This document shows, piece after piece, positions 26,484 to 34,924 of a DNA stretch of 64,000 nucleotides (position 1 is its first letter; each line of letters starts with the position of its first letter). The notes beneath the pieces were generated by a model, which was given only the letters and a program-made list of their open reading frames with translations, ran no database searches and had not been told where the DNA came from. Where the stretch lies: positions 1 to 64,000 of the forward strand of contig NZ_JAKRNU010000013.1 of assembly GCF_022346545.1 (NCBI RefSeq), written 5' to 3'. Source of the stretch: Sporosarcina sp. ACRSM (GTDB lineage: Bacteria > Bacillota > Bacilli > Bacillales_A > Planococcaceae). The translations under genes and the position numbers were made by a program.

Positions 26484-28005
26484 TGTAGGCTACCCCTTTC
26501 TTCAGCGTTTCCATAATTGGGAATAACGTTTGATTCAACTCCAAATAGATATCAAAAAGTGCGTCGTATTTCGCTTGCACTTCCTTATTCGGTGTATACG
26601 TTTTCTGCATTTCGACCATTGAGGAGGACGCTTCGATTAAACATGGATAGTTACCAAGGCCAAATGAAGCGACAATAGCGGCTCCCTTTGAACCTGTTTC
26701 CACATCTTTTGGTATTGAAATCGGGACACCGGTGACATCACTAATAATTTGCATCCAAGAATCATTGTTGGTCCCGCCTCCCCCTGCAATGATCCGCTTT
26801 ACGGGTATAGAGGACTGTTTGAATGTACGTATGACATTTCGTGTACCGAATGCAATGGCTTCTAGTATCGCCCGATAGATATGGTATTTGTTATGAGATA
26901 GCGTCATTCCGACGAACGCACCTGTTGCATACGGCGTTTTAAAAGGAGTCCGATGCCCTTTCCAACTATCCAATACAAGTAACCCTTCACTTCCCGGCCC
27001 TATTTTCTGAATTTCGTTTTCCAGTTCCCGATAGACAGCTGCTTTGTCTTCACACTGTCCATAAAATTCATTGAGAAACCAAGAGATAATGGATCCGCAC
27101 GATAGTTGACCGCCCTCAAGAAGCCAATGCTCTTCGACAAGTGGTGAATCATAAGGTCCCCATAACGCGTCATTAAAAATTGGCCGCTTATGATGCATTA
27201 AATGGACAAAACTCGTGCCCGTCATCATATTGAGATTTCCCGGCTCAAGTGCCCCCGCGCCAATCATCCCAATATGCGCATCGATCCCACCTTGGAAAAC
27301 GGGTATGCCCGTTTTTAATCCTAAAGAACGAGCAGCATCCTGTGAGACGTATCCGACCAAATCGCCGACACGTAGCACTTTCAAAGGCCAATGTGTTGTA
27401 ATGCCCTCAAGACCAATTTCTTTAAAAAACGGGTCGGAAAAACCGCCAAGCTGTTCTACATAGCCCCATTTACATGTAGCATTACACTTAGATGCCACCA
27501 GTTCGCCAGTCAATCGATAGTTCATCCAATCGATTTGCTCCACAATTCTCTTCCCTGTCAAGTCATGGTTCTTTTTCAGCCATAACGACTTTGTCAGCAT
27601 CCATTCAATCGATGTTTTCTCGCCCGAGTAACGTAATCGTTCCTTGACAGCGCTATGCTCATTTCGATTGATTTCATCTTCCTCGTTAATGGAGCGTTGA
27701 TCCATCCAACATTGCGCCAAACCAATTGGTTGCATCCATTCGTCTGTTAACAATACCGTCGAAGAAGTCGCACAAAAAGTGATGCCTTTAATCCGTCCCA
27801 TATCGATCGAATCGGAAACGGATTGCATAGCGGTCTGTAATGCACTCCACCAGTCATTCGGATCTTGCTCAGAGTAACCGTCATTTCGGTTATAGGTAGG
27901 ATAGGAAGCGCTCGCACGATCAAGACACTTACCATCCGTAGTGTAAACCCCTACCTTCAACGATTGAGTTCCCAAATCAATTCCGAGTACATAATCTGTC
28001 AGCAT
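26467..28005 (-). CDS. FGGY-family carbohydrate kinase
   Basis: 512 residues of the FGGY family. The N-terminal phosphate loop GIDLGTQSLKVGVY lies at about 9-22, GGIDAHIGMIGAGALEPGN is the mid-protein catalytic aspartate region, and GGGGTNNDSWMQIISDVTG near 412 is the second family signature. Members phosphorylate xylulose, ribulose, ribitol, erythritol or, as LsrK, autoinducer-2. The closest pattern is the ribulokinase/xylulokinase group, but the substrate cannot be fixed. It lies between the dehydrogenase (2-bp gap) and the ATPase (17-bp overlap). Confidence 0.9.
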   Translation of the reverse strand: MLTDYVLGIDLGTQSLKVGVYTTDGKCLDRASASYPTYNRNDGYSEQDPNDWWSALQTAMQSVSDSIDMGRIKGITFCATSSTVLLTDEWMQPIGLAQCWMDQRSINEEDEINRNEHSAVKERLRYSGEKTSIEWMLTKSLWLKKNHDLTGKRIVEQIDWMNYRLTGELVASKCNATCKWGYVEQLGGFSDPFFKEIGLEGITTHWPLKVLRVGDLVGYVSQDAARSLGLKTGIPVFQGGIDAHIGMIGAGALEPGNLNMMTGTSFVHLMHHKRPIFNDALWGPYDSPLVEEHWLLEGGQLSCGSIISWFLNEFYGQCEDKAAVYRELENEIQKIGPGSEGLLVLDSWKGHRTPFKTPYATGAFVGMTLSHNKYHIYRAILEAIAFGTRNVIRTFKQSSIPVKRIIAGGGGTNNDSWMQIISDVTGVPISIPKDVETGSKGAAIVASFGLGNYPCLIEASSSMVEMQKTYTPNKEVQAKYDALFDIYLELNQTLFPIMETLKKGVAYSESYS

Positions 28006-28007
28006 AG

Positions 28008-29045
28008 TTAATCACCTGGGTAGATCATAATTTTGTTGAAGAGCAATTCTTTATTTTTTATCTTTTCAAATGCCTGTGGCGTCTCTTCCAATGAAAATCG
28101 ATGAGAGATAATTTCTTCGGTTTTGATTTTCCCTTGTGCCATGCATTCAATTGCATACGTCCATTCTTTCCCCGGAAATGGATCGGAAAATGAATTCCAC
28201 GAACCGTGTATCCCAATCTCATATCTTAGTAGACGGTCCACTGTTTTGGCAGAAAGCGTGAGTGGCTGATTGGAAATACCAAGGAATACAACTCGTCCCA
28301 TTTTCCCCGCAATTGAAACGGCTTGTTCTTGGGCAATGGCGGAACCTGAAGTATCCAGTACAATCGAGACATCCGTACCCGCCAATACTTCGCCAAGGTT
28401 TTCATTCATCGAATTGATCACACGGTTGGCGCCCAGTTTTTTAGCAACTTGAAGTTTTTCGTCAAAAATATCAACTGCGATCACTTCTTTCGCTCCCATC
28501 TCTCGGGCAAATTGAATTGCGAATAATCCAATCGCACCGAGTCCAATGACAACTGCCACGTCCCCTTTTTTCAAATCCCCCCGCCAAAGACCATGAATGG
28601 CATTTGCAGCCGGATCAATCATCGCTCCGGCATCGTATGAGATTGTATCATCTATTTTCAAAACATTTTCTTTTCCTACTTTTATATAGTTTGCCATCGC
28701 TCCGTCGGTTCTTGAGCCATAATAGTTGTAGGATTCGCACAGACCATATTTCCCTTGTTCGCAATATTGGCATTTCTTACAAGGAACTAATGGTGCTATG
28801 GTGACCCGATCACCTACAGTCCATTCCGTAGCATCGGTTCCACACTCCACAATTTGGCCTGCAAACTCATGTCCAAGTGTCAAGCCTTTATAGTAAGCTC
28901 CTTTGACCAATGCCCGTGGAATATCCGATCCACAAACCCCCACCGCTTTCACTTCGATAAGTACTTCATCAGGCGAAATCATGGGTATCCCTATATCTTC
29001 TACCTGTAAGTTCCCCGGCTCATATAATTTGACTGCTTTCATCAT
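28008..29045 (-). CDS. Zinc-dependent polyol/alcohol dehydrogenase
   Basis: 346 residues, MDR superfamily, resembling sorbitol and galactitol-1-phosphate dehydrogenases. The catalytic zinc ligands sit in VCGSD (Cys near 38) and GHEFAGQIVE, the structural zinc cluster in CKKCQYCEQGKYGLC, and the NAD fold in VIGLGAIGLFAIQFA. AAGGAG is 10 bases before ATG 29045; the longer frame upstream lies within the regulator gene. It should oxidise a sugar alcohol (or its phosphate) to a ketose before or after the FGGY kinase acts. Its start overlaps the regulator stop by 26 bp. Confidence 0.9.
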   Translation of the reverse strand: MMKAVKLYEPGNLQVEDIGIPMISPDEVLIEVKAVGVCGSDIPRALVKGAYYKGLTLGHEFAGQIVECGTDATEWTVGDRVTIAPLVPCKKCQYCEQGKYGLCESYNYYGSRTDGAMANYIKVGKENVLKIDDTISYDAGAMIDPAANAIHGLWRGDLKKGDVAVVIGLGAIGLFAIQFAREMGAKEVIAVDIFDEKLQVAKKLGANRVINSMNENLGEVLAGTDVSIVLDTSGSAIAQEQAVSIAGKMGRVVFLGISNQPLTLSAKTVDRLLRYEIGIHGSWNSFSDPFPGKEWTYAIECMAQGKIKTEEIISHRFSLEETPQAFEKIKNKELLFNKIMIYPGD

Positions 29046-29991
29046 ATATCCACATCTCCTTCTTACAAATTTCCTTTGCCAATTCCTCATCGATGAAAAG
29101 TGTATCTACATAACCTCCGTTGAGGGCCCCTATCACACTATCGGCCTTCTCTTTTCCAGCAGCTAGTGCAATCGAATAGTCTTTGTTTCGTAATTTCTCC
29201 AATTCCAGTCCAATCGTCCGTTGATTTAAATGCTGATCGACAACCTCTCCCGTCACAGAAAAGTATCTTGAGCAAATATCTCCCACAGCCTTTTTTTGTA
29301 TCAATTCTTCATAAGCGTCCCCTTTGAAATAACCGCCTTTGTAAAGAACCGATTCATACGAAACATTACCGATCCCAAATAAAGCGATATTACATTGACT
29401 CCCCAATTCCAGCGCCTGCTCAATACTTGAATCCGTCATAATAGCCTCGGCGATTATCCGAGAATCCACGATGGATGGGACTGGCAAATGATAATGTTCG
29501 GCCATGAAAGCTTGTGAAAATTTTTCAAGCAAAGCTACGGAGCCCGTGGAATACATGCTTTTTGCAACTCCCCCATTTAGTTGGACAATTTTCATGTTCG
29601 GTAACATCTTTTTCTTTAGATAGGGAACGACATGACCCAGCGATGTCCCCCAGGAAACACCTAGTATGGAATCGTTTTCACAAATCTCATCCAAATACGC
29701 TGCAACCGCTTTCCCTACGTCATTTAAAACAAGTTTTGATTCATTTAAATAGACAGGCGCCACAAAGACCTTTTTCAACTTGTATTTTTCTTTAATTTGA
29801 TTTTCTAATTTTTGAACAGAACTCAGTGTATATTGAATGTCCACTTTTATAATGCCTGCTTTAAATGCCGCATCTATAATCCGGCTAATTGTTGCCCTAG
29901 AGTAATTCAATTTTTCAGCAATTTCTTTTTGTGTAAGATTCATTTCATAATAAAGTTTCGCAACTTTAATCATTTCTATTTGAGAGTACAT
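29020..29991 (-). CDS. SorC/DeoR-type sugar-responsive regulator
   Basis: 324 residues. An N-terminal helix-turn-helix (YYEMNLTQKEIAEKLNYSRA, recognition helix ATISRIIDAA) is joined to a SorC sugar-phosphate-binding domain (GVSWGTSLGHVV, KIVQLNGGVAKS, FGIGNVSYESVL, AVGDICSRYFS, DRTIG-like QRTIGLELEKLR). It resembles Bacillus DeoR, which senses deoxyribose 5-phosphate, and LsrR. ATG at 29991 follows AGGAGG by five bases. It is first in the operon, so it is probably autoregulated and de-repressed by a phosphorylated intermediate of this pathway. Confidence 0.92.
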   Translation of the reverse strand: MYSQIEMIKVAKLYYEMNLTQKEIAEKLNYSRATISRIIDAAFKAGIIKVDIQYTLSSVQKLENQIKEKYKLKKVFVAPVYLNESKLVLNDVGKAVAAYLDEICENDSILGVSWGTSLGHVVPYLKKKMLPNMKIVQLNGGVAKSMYSTGSVALLEKFSQAFMAEHYHLPVPSIVDSRIIAEAIMTDSSIEQALELGSQCNIALFGIGNVSYESVLYKGGYFKGDAYEELIQKKAVGDICSRYFSVTGEVVDQHLNQRTIGLELEKLRNKDYSIALAAGKEKADSVIGALNGGYVDTLFIDEELAKEICKKEMWIYDESSQII

Positions 29992-30068
29992 TTCGTCCTC
30001 CTCGCATGAAATTTTGTTCACATTAGTAAATTATGTTCTATCGCTAGTATAATCTAAATTTTTTAACT

Positions 30069-30082
30069 GGAAAGCGTTTTCT
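30069..30082. promoter_or_regulatory. cre site (CcpA), sugar operon
   Basis: GGAAAGCGTTTTCT matches the pseudo-palindromic CcpA site TGAAAGCGCTTTCA at 11 of 14 positions with the central GCG intact. It lies about 80 bp upstream of the SorC regulator start and beside a possible -10 (TATACT on the minus strand near 30050), so glucose repression of the sugar operon is likely. The remaining gap to 30331 is A/T-rich and shows no gene. Confidence 0.65.
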
Positions 30083-30331
30083 CAATGATTGAACAAAATT
30101 TCAATTGTTCTTGAATCTCATACAATTTCAAAATGCCTTCTTAATAAATGAAAAGGTAAACAAACAGATTGATAGTGTTCGTTTCATATAACACGTTGCC
30201 TTCTTCTATGGAAACTCCTACAAAATTCCCCATTAATCTTACATTTTGTTTTCAATTGTGTTACATTGCACTCAAATACGGCAATTAGGGTATACAATAG
30301 CAGCAAATTCTTTTTCACGAGGTGCTTATGC

Positions 30332-31387
30332 ATGACGAAGAAACGGTTAACATGGGTGGATGTAACAAAAGGGTTTTTAATGATTCTTGTCGTGATCGGG
30401 CATTATCCGGGGGAGTTGGATTTTCCGCTTGCGAAGTATATTTATTGGTTTCATATGCCTGCTTTTTTCATATTGAGTGGTTTGTTTTTTAAGCCGGTTG
30501 TGGAGAAAGGGTTGATGAAAGCTGCGATCCATAAGCGCTTTATGCAGCTGATTGTCCCTTATCTGTTTTTCCTTGTCAGTATTACACTGATCCGTTATGG
30601 GATGGAAATCGGCTCCGGGAATTTGGATATATCATGGTATTTGAATGATTTATGGGCACTTGCAGTGGGTGGACGTTTTATCCGCGGGGCATATGGAGTG
30701 TTCTGGTTTGTAACGACGTTGTTCTTTACTTATCTGTTTTTCTTATGGTTGACCAAAACATTCAACCGCAGGAAACAGTTTGTTCTGTTAGCGATTTTCT
30801 ATCTGATTGCCCATTTCGAAAGCATTGTGGCGATGCATGTCATTGGTGGAAAGCCCTCTGAGGCCGCGCAATCGATCCCGATGGTTTGGAATCTTGACGT
30901 TGCACTGATGGCGGTCGTCTATTTTGCGGTCGGTTATTATTTGAAAGATATGTGGATGAACGTGACGAAACGATGGATGGTTGCGGGATTGGTTGTCAGC
31001 GTAACCGCCATTTTACTGGATGGCATAGGCGTCATCGACTACCGGTTAAGCATGAAATTTTTGCGCTATGACCATTTCGTACTGGATCTGGCCATTCCGC
31101 TGTCATTCACAATTGTATTGGTCGGCATCTTTCAGCGCTTCACTACCCGCATGTCATTTAGCTGGCTACAGAAAGTCGAAAAGCACTCGCTGTCCATCAT
31201 GTACTTGCACATTCTCATGGATAAATTGTTGAACGACTACTTTACGTACGGCCTTATCGGATATACAGCAATTGGCGTATTCATTCCAATCATCGCCTCC
31301 ATTCTAATTAAACATTTGCTGCCGAATGGAAAACTATTGCTCGGCGGATTTTCACCGAAGAAAGAAACAACCCCGATGCCAACTTAA
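30332..31387 (+). CDS. Acyltransferase-3 family membrane protein
   Basis: 351 residues, about 10 hydrophobic segments, with the acyltransferase_3 opening WVDVTKGFLMILVVIGHYP (conserved His in the IGH motif) and YWFHMPAFFILSGLFF. Such proteins O-acetylate exported sugars, teichoic acids or peptidoglycan. The ATG at 30332 follows GAGG by seven to eight bases; a longer upstream frame lacks a ribosome site. The gene is single, ending at its own terminator. Its acceptor cannot be inferred from neighbours. Confidence 0.88.
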   Translation: MTKKRLTWVDVTKGFLMILVVIGHYPGELDFPLAKYIYWFHMPAFFILSGLFFKPVVEKGLMKAAIHKRFMQLIVPYLFFLVSITLIRYGMEIGSGNLDISWYLNDLWALAVGGRFIRGAYGVFWFVTTLFFTYLFFLWLTKTFNRRKQFVLLAIFYLIAHFESIVAMHVIGGKPSEAAQSIPMVWNLDVALMAVVYFAVGYYLKDMWMNVTKRWMVAGLVVSVTAILLDGIGVIDYRLSMKFLRYDHFVLDLAIPLSFTIVLVGIFQRFTTRMSFSWLQKVEKHSLSIMYLHILMDKLLNDYFTYGLIGYTAIGVFIPIIASILIKHLLPNGKLLLGGFSPKKETTPMPT

Positions 31388-31392
31388 GAGAC

Positions 31393-31419
31393 AATGAATG
31401 TATAACATCATTCATTTTT
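31393..31419 (+). terminator. Terminator of acyltransferase gene
   Basis: AATGAATG/CATTCATT stem with a seven-base loop and a short T-run (TTTTTG), five bases after the stop codon. Confidence 0.75.
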
Positions 31420-31443
31420 GCATAGACTACTTATTACAGAGAC

Positions 31444-31543
31444 GCGGCACCTCTCTGTCCCGCGCTGGGGCACTTTCGGCGGAAAGTGAAAAACAATACT
31501 ACGCCCCCATCCGACTGGGGATGGCAAGACCCAGTAGTGCCGC
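31444..31543 (+). ncRNA. Possible structured RNA, class unknown
   Basis: A closing stem GCGGCAC (31444-31450)/GTGCCGC (31537-31543) encloses at least two further helices: CACTTT/AAAGTG (31471-31488) and ACTAC/GTAGT (31499-31503 with 31534-31538), the latter holding CCCCATC/GATGGGG-like pairing. This nested multi-helix arrangement is GC-rich in an A/T-rich gap with no open frame. A strong terminator follows at 31559. The pairings hold on either strand, so the orientation is a guess from that terminator. I could not match it to a riboswitch class or known small RNA. Confidence 0.45.
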
Positions 31544-31558
31544 ATTCTACATAACAAC

Positions 31559-31600
31559 ATGAAAACGCCAGCCAAATTGAAATGGCTGGTGTTTTCATGT
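31559..31600. terminator. Terminator near structured element
   Basis: GAAAACGCCAGCC/GGCTGGTGTTTTC stem with a 10-base loop. Its arms (AACGCCAGCCA) are shared with the terminator at 32660-32697, so they may be copies of one element. It could serve the RNA on the plus strand and the cupin gene on the minus strand. Confidence 0.75.
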
Positions 31601-31645
31601 CAATGTGAATCGGCCTAGGACTTCGATCCACAATTTATATTCTTT

Positions 31646-32140
31646 TTAAAGTGTCTTATATGCTAATTGGCCAATCACTTTTTCGTGTTGTGGATAGCTT
31701 TCCATTAATTGCTCCTGTGTAAACAGCTCAAAGTCTTCAAAATCAAAGCCGGGAGAAACCATACAACCAACGAGCGAAAATGTTCCGCCTTCAATCGTGG
31801 TAGATCCGAAAATCGAATTTCGTGGAACGATCACCTGTGGCATTTCCCCATTCGCAATATCTAGACCAAGCTTCAGTTTCGTATAATTTCCTGCCTCATC
31901 GATCACGTGAACAATGAGCGGACTACCTCCATGGAAATACCACACTTCATCCGATTTCAACCGATGAAAATGGGACACATCCCCTGACTCTAAAAGGAAA
32001 TAAATGCTTGTGAACAGATGGCGCTTCTTTCCGTCCATGTCCATACCATGCTTTGAAGCGAAACTGCTTTTATAATACCCACCTTCCGGATGCGGCTCTA
32101 GACCGAGGTGCTGAATATAGTAGTGTGCGTCTTTTTTCAT
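31646..32140 (-). CDS. Cupin, DUF985 family
   Basis: 164 residues of a single-domain cupin of the DUF985 (YML079w-like) family. Family motifs seen are LGLEPHPEGGYYKSSF at 13-28, SIYFLLESGDVSHFHRLKSD and EVWYFHGGSPL, and later FSLVGCMVSPGFDFEDFELF. Family structures show a sugar-binding-type beta-barrel but no firm biochemical role. Monocistronic on the minus strand. Confidence 0.88.
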   Translation of the reverse strand: MKKDAHYYIQHLGLEPHPEGGYYKSSFASKHGMDMDGKKRHLFTSIYFLLESGDVSHFHRLKSDEVWYFHGGSPLIVHVIDEAGNYTKLKLGLDIANGEMPQVIVPRNSIFGSTTIEGGTFSLVGCMVSPGFDFEDFELFTQEQLMESYPQHEKVIGQLAYKTL

Positions 32141-32339
32141 GTGTCAACCAACCCTTTACTTTATGGATTCTAGTTTCTTCTTTTTCTGATATATCAACTT
32201 CTACTTATACAATGATGCCCTTATGCTAATGATAGCAAACCGTTTCCCATGAAAATACACACTGGACAAAATTTCTTTTAAAAGATACATTAAAAGAAAA
32301 TGAAATTTATGGAAATTTATTCGAAAGGAGCGTCTATGC

Positions 32340-32609
32340 ATGAAGCGATTATTCACGGTAGTCCTGTCCTTCACACTAGTATTCAGTCTGTCATTCTATA
32401 CCACGCAAGTTGAAGCGGCTAGTCCAAAAACTAAAACTTATGCCAACTGTAAAGAGCTGAATAAAGTATATCCTGGCGGCGTGGCGAGATCTGCCTCCAT
32501 TAAAAACAAAGGCGGCAAAACGAAGTACAAGCCGTTTGTTTCTCAAGCACTTTATGATACAAATAAGAAAAGCGATCGGGATAAAGATTTGATTGCTTGC
32601 GAGCGATAA
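32340..32609 (+). CDS. Secreted Excalibur-domain protein
   Basis: 89 residues. A signal peptide (about 1-26, ending VEA-A) precedes an Excalibur calcium-binding domain: YANCKELNKVYPGG at about 39-52 and the metal loop DRDKDLIACE at about 79-88 (DxDxDG-like, with the conserved paired cysteines Cys42 and Cys87). AAAGGAG lies nine bases before ATG. In other proteins this domain accompanies secreted nucleases; here it is alone. Extracellular calcium binding is the only supported statement. Confidence 0.88.
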   Translation: MKRLFTVVLSFTLVFSLSFYTTQVEAASPKTKTYANCKELNKVYPGGVARSASIKNKGGKTKYKPFVSQALYDTNKKSDRDKDLIACER

Positions 32610-32659
32610 AATAGTCTTTATTCCTTTAAGATTTCAAGTGATTTTGTTTGTGTAGACGC

Positions 32660-32697
32660 AAAACGCCAGCCAAGTTTGTAGATGGCTGGCGTTTTTA
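32660..32697. terminator. Bidirectional terminator
   Basis: AAAACGCCAGCCA/TGGCTGGCGTTTTT stem with an 11-base loop, between the convergent Excalibur and SGNH hydrolase genes; near-copy of the stem at 31559. Confidence 0.85.
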
Positions 32698-33411
32698 TGT
32701 TGCATTGAGTGTTTCGATCCACAATTTATACCCTTCGCCATTCAAATGGAGTCCATCAATCGTGTATCGCTTATCCAACTGTCCACTTTCATCCTCAAAA
32801 TGGGCATGCAAGTCGATGTATTTAATCCCATTTTCATAAGCAATTTTTTTTAAAACATCATTGAATTCCTTTACTTTTTCATTCGACACATCATTCCCGA
32901 ATAATCCATTGTTCACCGGCAAGATCGATTGGAGAAAAAGTTTCGTGCTCGTTCCCTGAAACGCATCCACAATAGCGGTGACGTTCTTCTTGAAATTCTG
33001 CATATCCGTGTCATGACGGATATCATTCACGCCAATCATCAAATACGCCTCTTCAGCATTCCGCTCCACCACTTCATCTACCCGATTCAAAACACCTTCT
33101 GCAGTATCATTCCGGATCCCGCGATTCAATACAACTTCGCCGGAGAAATATTCCTGGAACTCTCCATAATCGGTTATGCTGTCTCCGATAAACACTTTAT
33201 CCGGCTGCTGGATAGTCGATTGCTCAAAAATACTTTTCTTTGTGAAATAATATTTAGCATCCTTTTTCGGAGATGACGTCGCTTGCACCTTTGTTTTCCC
33301 AAAATCGATGCCGCCAATCTTGTTCACCACATAACTGCCCGATCCGATTAGCAGGATATTTAAAATTAATGATATCGCCAATGAAATTTTAATCGTTTTC
33401 AATCTGTACAC
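32695..33411 (-). CDS. SGNH/GDSL-family exported hydrolase
   Basis: 238 residues. An N-terminal membrane segment or signal (about 8-28) and a short linker precede an SGNH hydrolase: block I IGDSITDYGEF (Ser near 77), block III GVNDIRHD with its Asn, and block V DGLHLNGEGY with Asp/His. Enzymes of this type deacylate sugars, lipids or peptidoglycan at the surface. It converges with the Excalibur protein gene. The substrate is unknown. Confidence 0.9.
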   Translation of the reverse strand: MYRLKTIKISLAISLILNILLIGSGSYVVNKIGGIDFGKTKVQATSSPKKDAKYYFTKKSIFEQSTIQQPDKVFIGDSITDYGEFQEYFSGEVVLNRGIRNDTAEGVLNRVDEVVERNAEEAYLMIGVNDIRHDTDMQNFKKNVTAIVDAFQGTSTKLFLQSILPVNNGLFGNDVSNEKVKEFNDVLKKIAYENGIKYIDLHAHFEDESGQLDKRYTIDGLHLNGEGYKLWIETLNAT

Positions 33412-33565
33412 TCCCTACTCTGAGGCGAACGCCTTTCAAAATTGGTATACCCGAATTTGTGGGAAATGTAACTGGATTGTTTTAACTTTCGAGAACGTAA
33501 AATCTTAGTGCCTGTCACTATTTTTTCTACAAGACTCATTGTAGCTATTCCAAAGCTACATCAAA

Positions 33566-33606
33566 AAAGGATAGCAAATCGGCGGAATGCCGTGTTGCTA
33601 TCCTTT
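33566..33606 (-). terminator. Terminator of msrA
   Basis: AAAGGATAGCAA/TTGCTATCCTTT stem just downstream of msrA with an A-run on the plus strand (T-run on the minus). A smaller GTAGCT/AGCTAC hairpin lies at 33541-33559. The rest of the 33412-33613 gap shows no gene. Confidence 0.85.
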
Positions 33607-33613
33607 GCTCAGT

Positions 33614-34153
33614 CTATGCCCAATGTTTGGTTATGAATACGTCACGGCCTGAGCGGGCGCGGTTGTCTTTGTAGTGTTCTTCTGATTTGATGTAATAATC
33701 TTGGTGATACTCTTCCGCCGGGTAGAATGTTTCTGCGGGGCGGATGGTTGTAACGATGGGTTTTGAGAAAATGCCACTCGCTGCTAGGTTCGCTTTGGAG
33801 GTTTCGGCAATTTTTCGTTGTTCGTCTGTATAATGAAAGATCGCGGTTGCGTAGGACGAGCCGCGGTCGTGAAACTGGCCTTCTGCGTCTGTTGGGTCGA
33901 TTTGTCGCCAGTAGACGTCGAGCAATTTGTCGTACGGGAACTCAGTGGGATCATATTTAATCTCAACGACTTCAAGGTGGCCCGAGTCGCCTTTTTTCAC
34001 GTCTTCATACGTCGGATTGTCGAGATGTCCACCCATATAGCCCGATACCACGTCGTGAATGCCCGGCCATTCTTTGAATGGTTTAACCATGCACCAGAAA
34101 CAACCACCTGCAAATGCTGCTTTTTCCAACTTGTTTTCAGTCACTGTCAACAT
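33614..34153 (-). CDS. msrA: Peptide methionine-(S)-sulfoxide reductase
   Basis: 179 residues, the standard MsrA size without a fused MsrB. The catalytic motif GGCFWC is at 16-21 (Cys18 nucleophile), followed by the family segments GYMGGH, YDPTEFPYDKLLDVYWRQIDPT and AEEYHQDYY. It reduces methionine-S-sulfoxide in proteins with thioredoxin. GGAAAAGAG precedes the ATG closely. It stands alone, between its terminator and the mtnD 3' end; its proximity to the methionine-salvage genes need not mean co-regulation. Confidence 0.95.
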   Translation of the reverse strand: MLTVTENKLEKAAFAGGCFWCMVKPFKEWPGIHDVVSGYMGGHLDNPTYEDVKKGDSGHLEVVEIKYDPTEFPYDKLLDVYWRQIDPTDAEGQFHDRGSSYATAIFHYTDEQRKIAETSKANLAASGIFSKPIVTTIRPAETFYPAEEYHQDYYIKSEEHYKDNRARSGRDVFITKHWA

Positions 34154-34218
34154 CTCTTTTCCTTAAGTTCTCTATAAATAGAAACGTTCGTCTTCGCCTT
34201 ACAATTACGGATGCTATC

Positions 34219-34278
34219 TTAATCGTAGATCGCATCGATTGAATCCGGATCGACGCGCTGTTTCTTGCGCAAATTCAT
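34219..34278 (-). other. Short ORF in mtnD-msrA gap
   Basis: A 19-codon frame (MNLRKKQRVDPDSIDAIYD) begins 12 bases after the mtnD stop, with no ribosome site. It may be a remnant of a lost gene or chance. Nothing else is evident in the gap between 34154 and 34290. Confidence 0.2.
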
Positions 34279-34290
34279 AACTTAGATTGA

Positions 34291-34803
34291 TCAGTAAACC
34301 GGTACCCATCCTTCTTGTGTCACGAAAATACGGACAGCGACTACTTTACGATCAGCTGCGAGTGTAAAGTAGTGACGGATATTTTCCGGAACGGAAATGA
34401 GATCGCCTGGGTTTAGATGGACTTCAAAGAAGCGTTCGTCTTTGCCTTGGATGACGAACACGCCATGCCCACTTACGATGTAGCGCACTTCGTCGTCTGT
34501 ATGATGGTGTTCTCGTTGGAAGTTTTTGAGCATTTCATCGAGGTTCGGCGTTGTGTCGGATAATGAGATGATGTCCGCTGTTTTATAGCCACGGCGTTCT
34601 GAAATGTCGTCGATTTCTGTTTTGAAAGCCTTTAGAATTTCTTCTTTTTCTTCATCGCTCAAATTAAATTTTTCGCGAAGGTGTTCAGGTAGCTTACCGA
34701 TATCCCAATGCTCATAAATGACTTCTTGCTGCTCTAAAAACGCCGCAACCTCCGTTTGTGCTTCGATGACTTCGTTTGTTCCTTGAATCGTAATTGTAGC
34801 CAT
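34291..34803 (-). CDS. mtnD: Acireductone dioxygenase
   Basis: 170 residues, closely patterned on Bacillus MtnD. It oxidises acireductone to formate and 2-keto-4-methylthiobutyrate (Fe form), the last oxidative step of methionine salvage. The metal ligands lie in REHHHTDDEVRYIV (His99-101, Glu105) and in ENIRHYF (His144). The start ATG at 34803 has AGAGG nine bases upstream; an ATG three codons earlier abuts that site. It lies 121 bp downstream of mtnX with no mtnB between, and should be covered by the S-box in front of mtnX. Confidence 0.95.
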   Translation of the reverse strand: MATITIQGTNEVIEAQTEVAAFLEQQEVIYEHWDIGKLPEHLREKFNLSDEEKEEILKAFKTEIDDISERRGYKTADIISLSDTTPNLDEMLKNFQREHHHTDDEVRYIVSGHGVFVIQGKDERFFEVHLNPGDLISVPENIRHYFTLAADRKVVAVRIFVTQEGWVPVY

Positions 34804-34811
34804 ATATTTCA

Positions 34812-34915
34812 TCCTCTTTTCTGTTATTTATTCCGAATCAATTACGCCTTGACGTAATTGCGTCTAGCTTTAAAATCTAGCTTACTCGATTCAAAATCTG
34901 TGACATCCTCAGTGA
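34812..34915 (-). repeat. Inverted repeat in mtnX-mtnD gap
   Basis: CAATTACG...CGTAATTG (about 34838-34861) plus a second imperfect palindrome TCTAGCTTTAAAATCTAG (34863-34881) fill the gap where Bacillus carries mtnB. No frame is conserved. It may be a processing hairpin or a small inserted repeat. Confidence 0.4.
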
Positions 34916-34924
34916 TAAATTCCC

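Noticed and set aside
22313-29991. lsr (autoinducer-2) operon
   Set aside because: Regulator, kinase and importer families fit, but there is one permease, no LsrF or LsrG, and DeoC has the true KTSTGF motif; kept only as a comparison.
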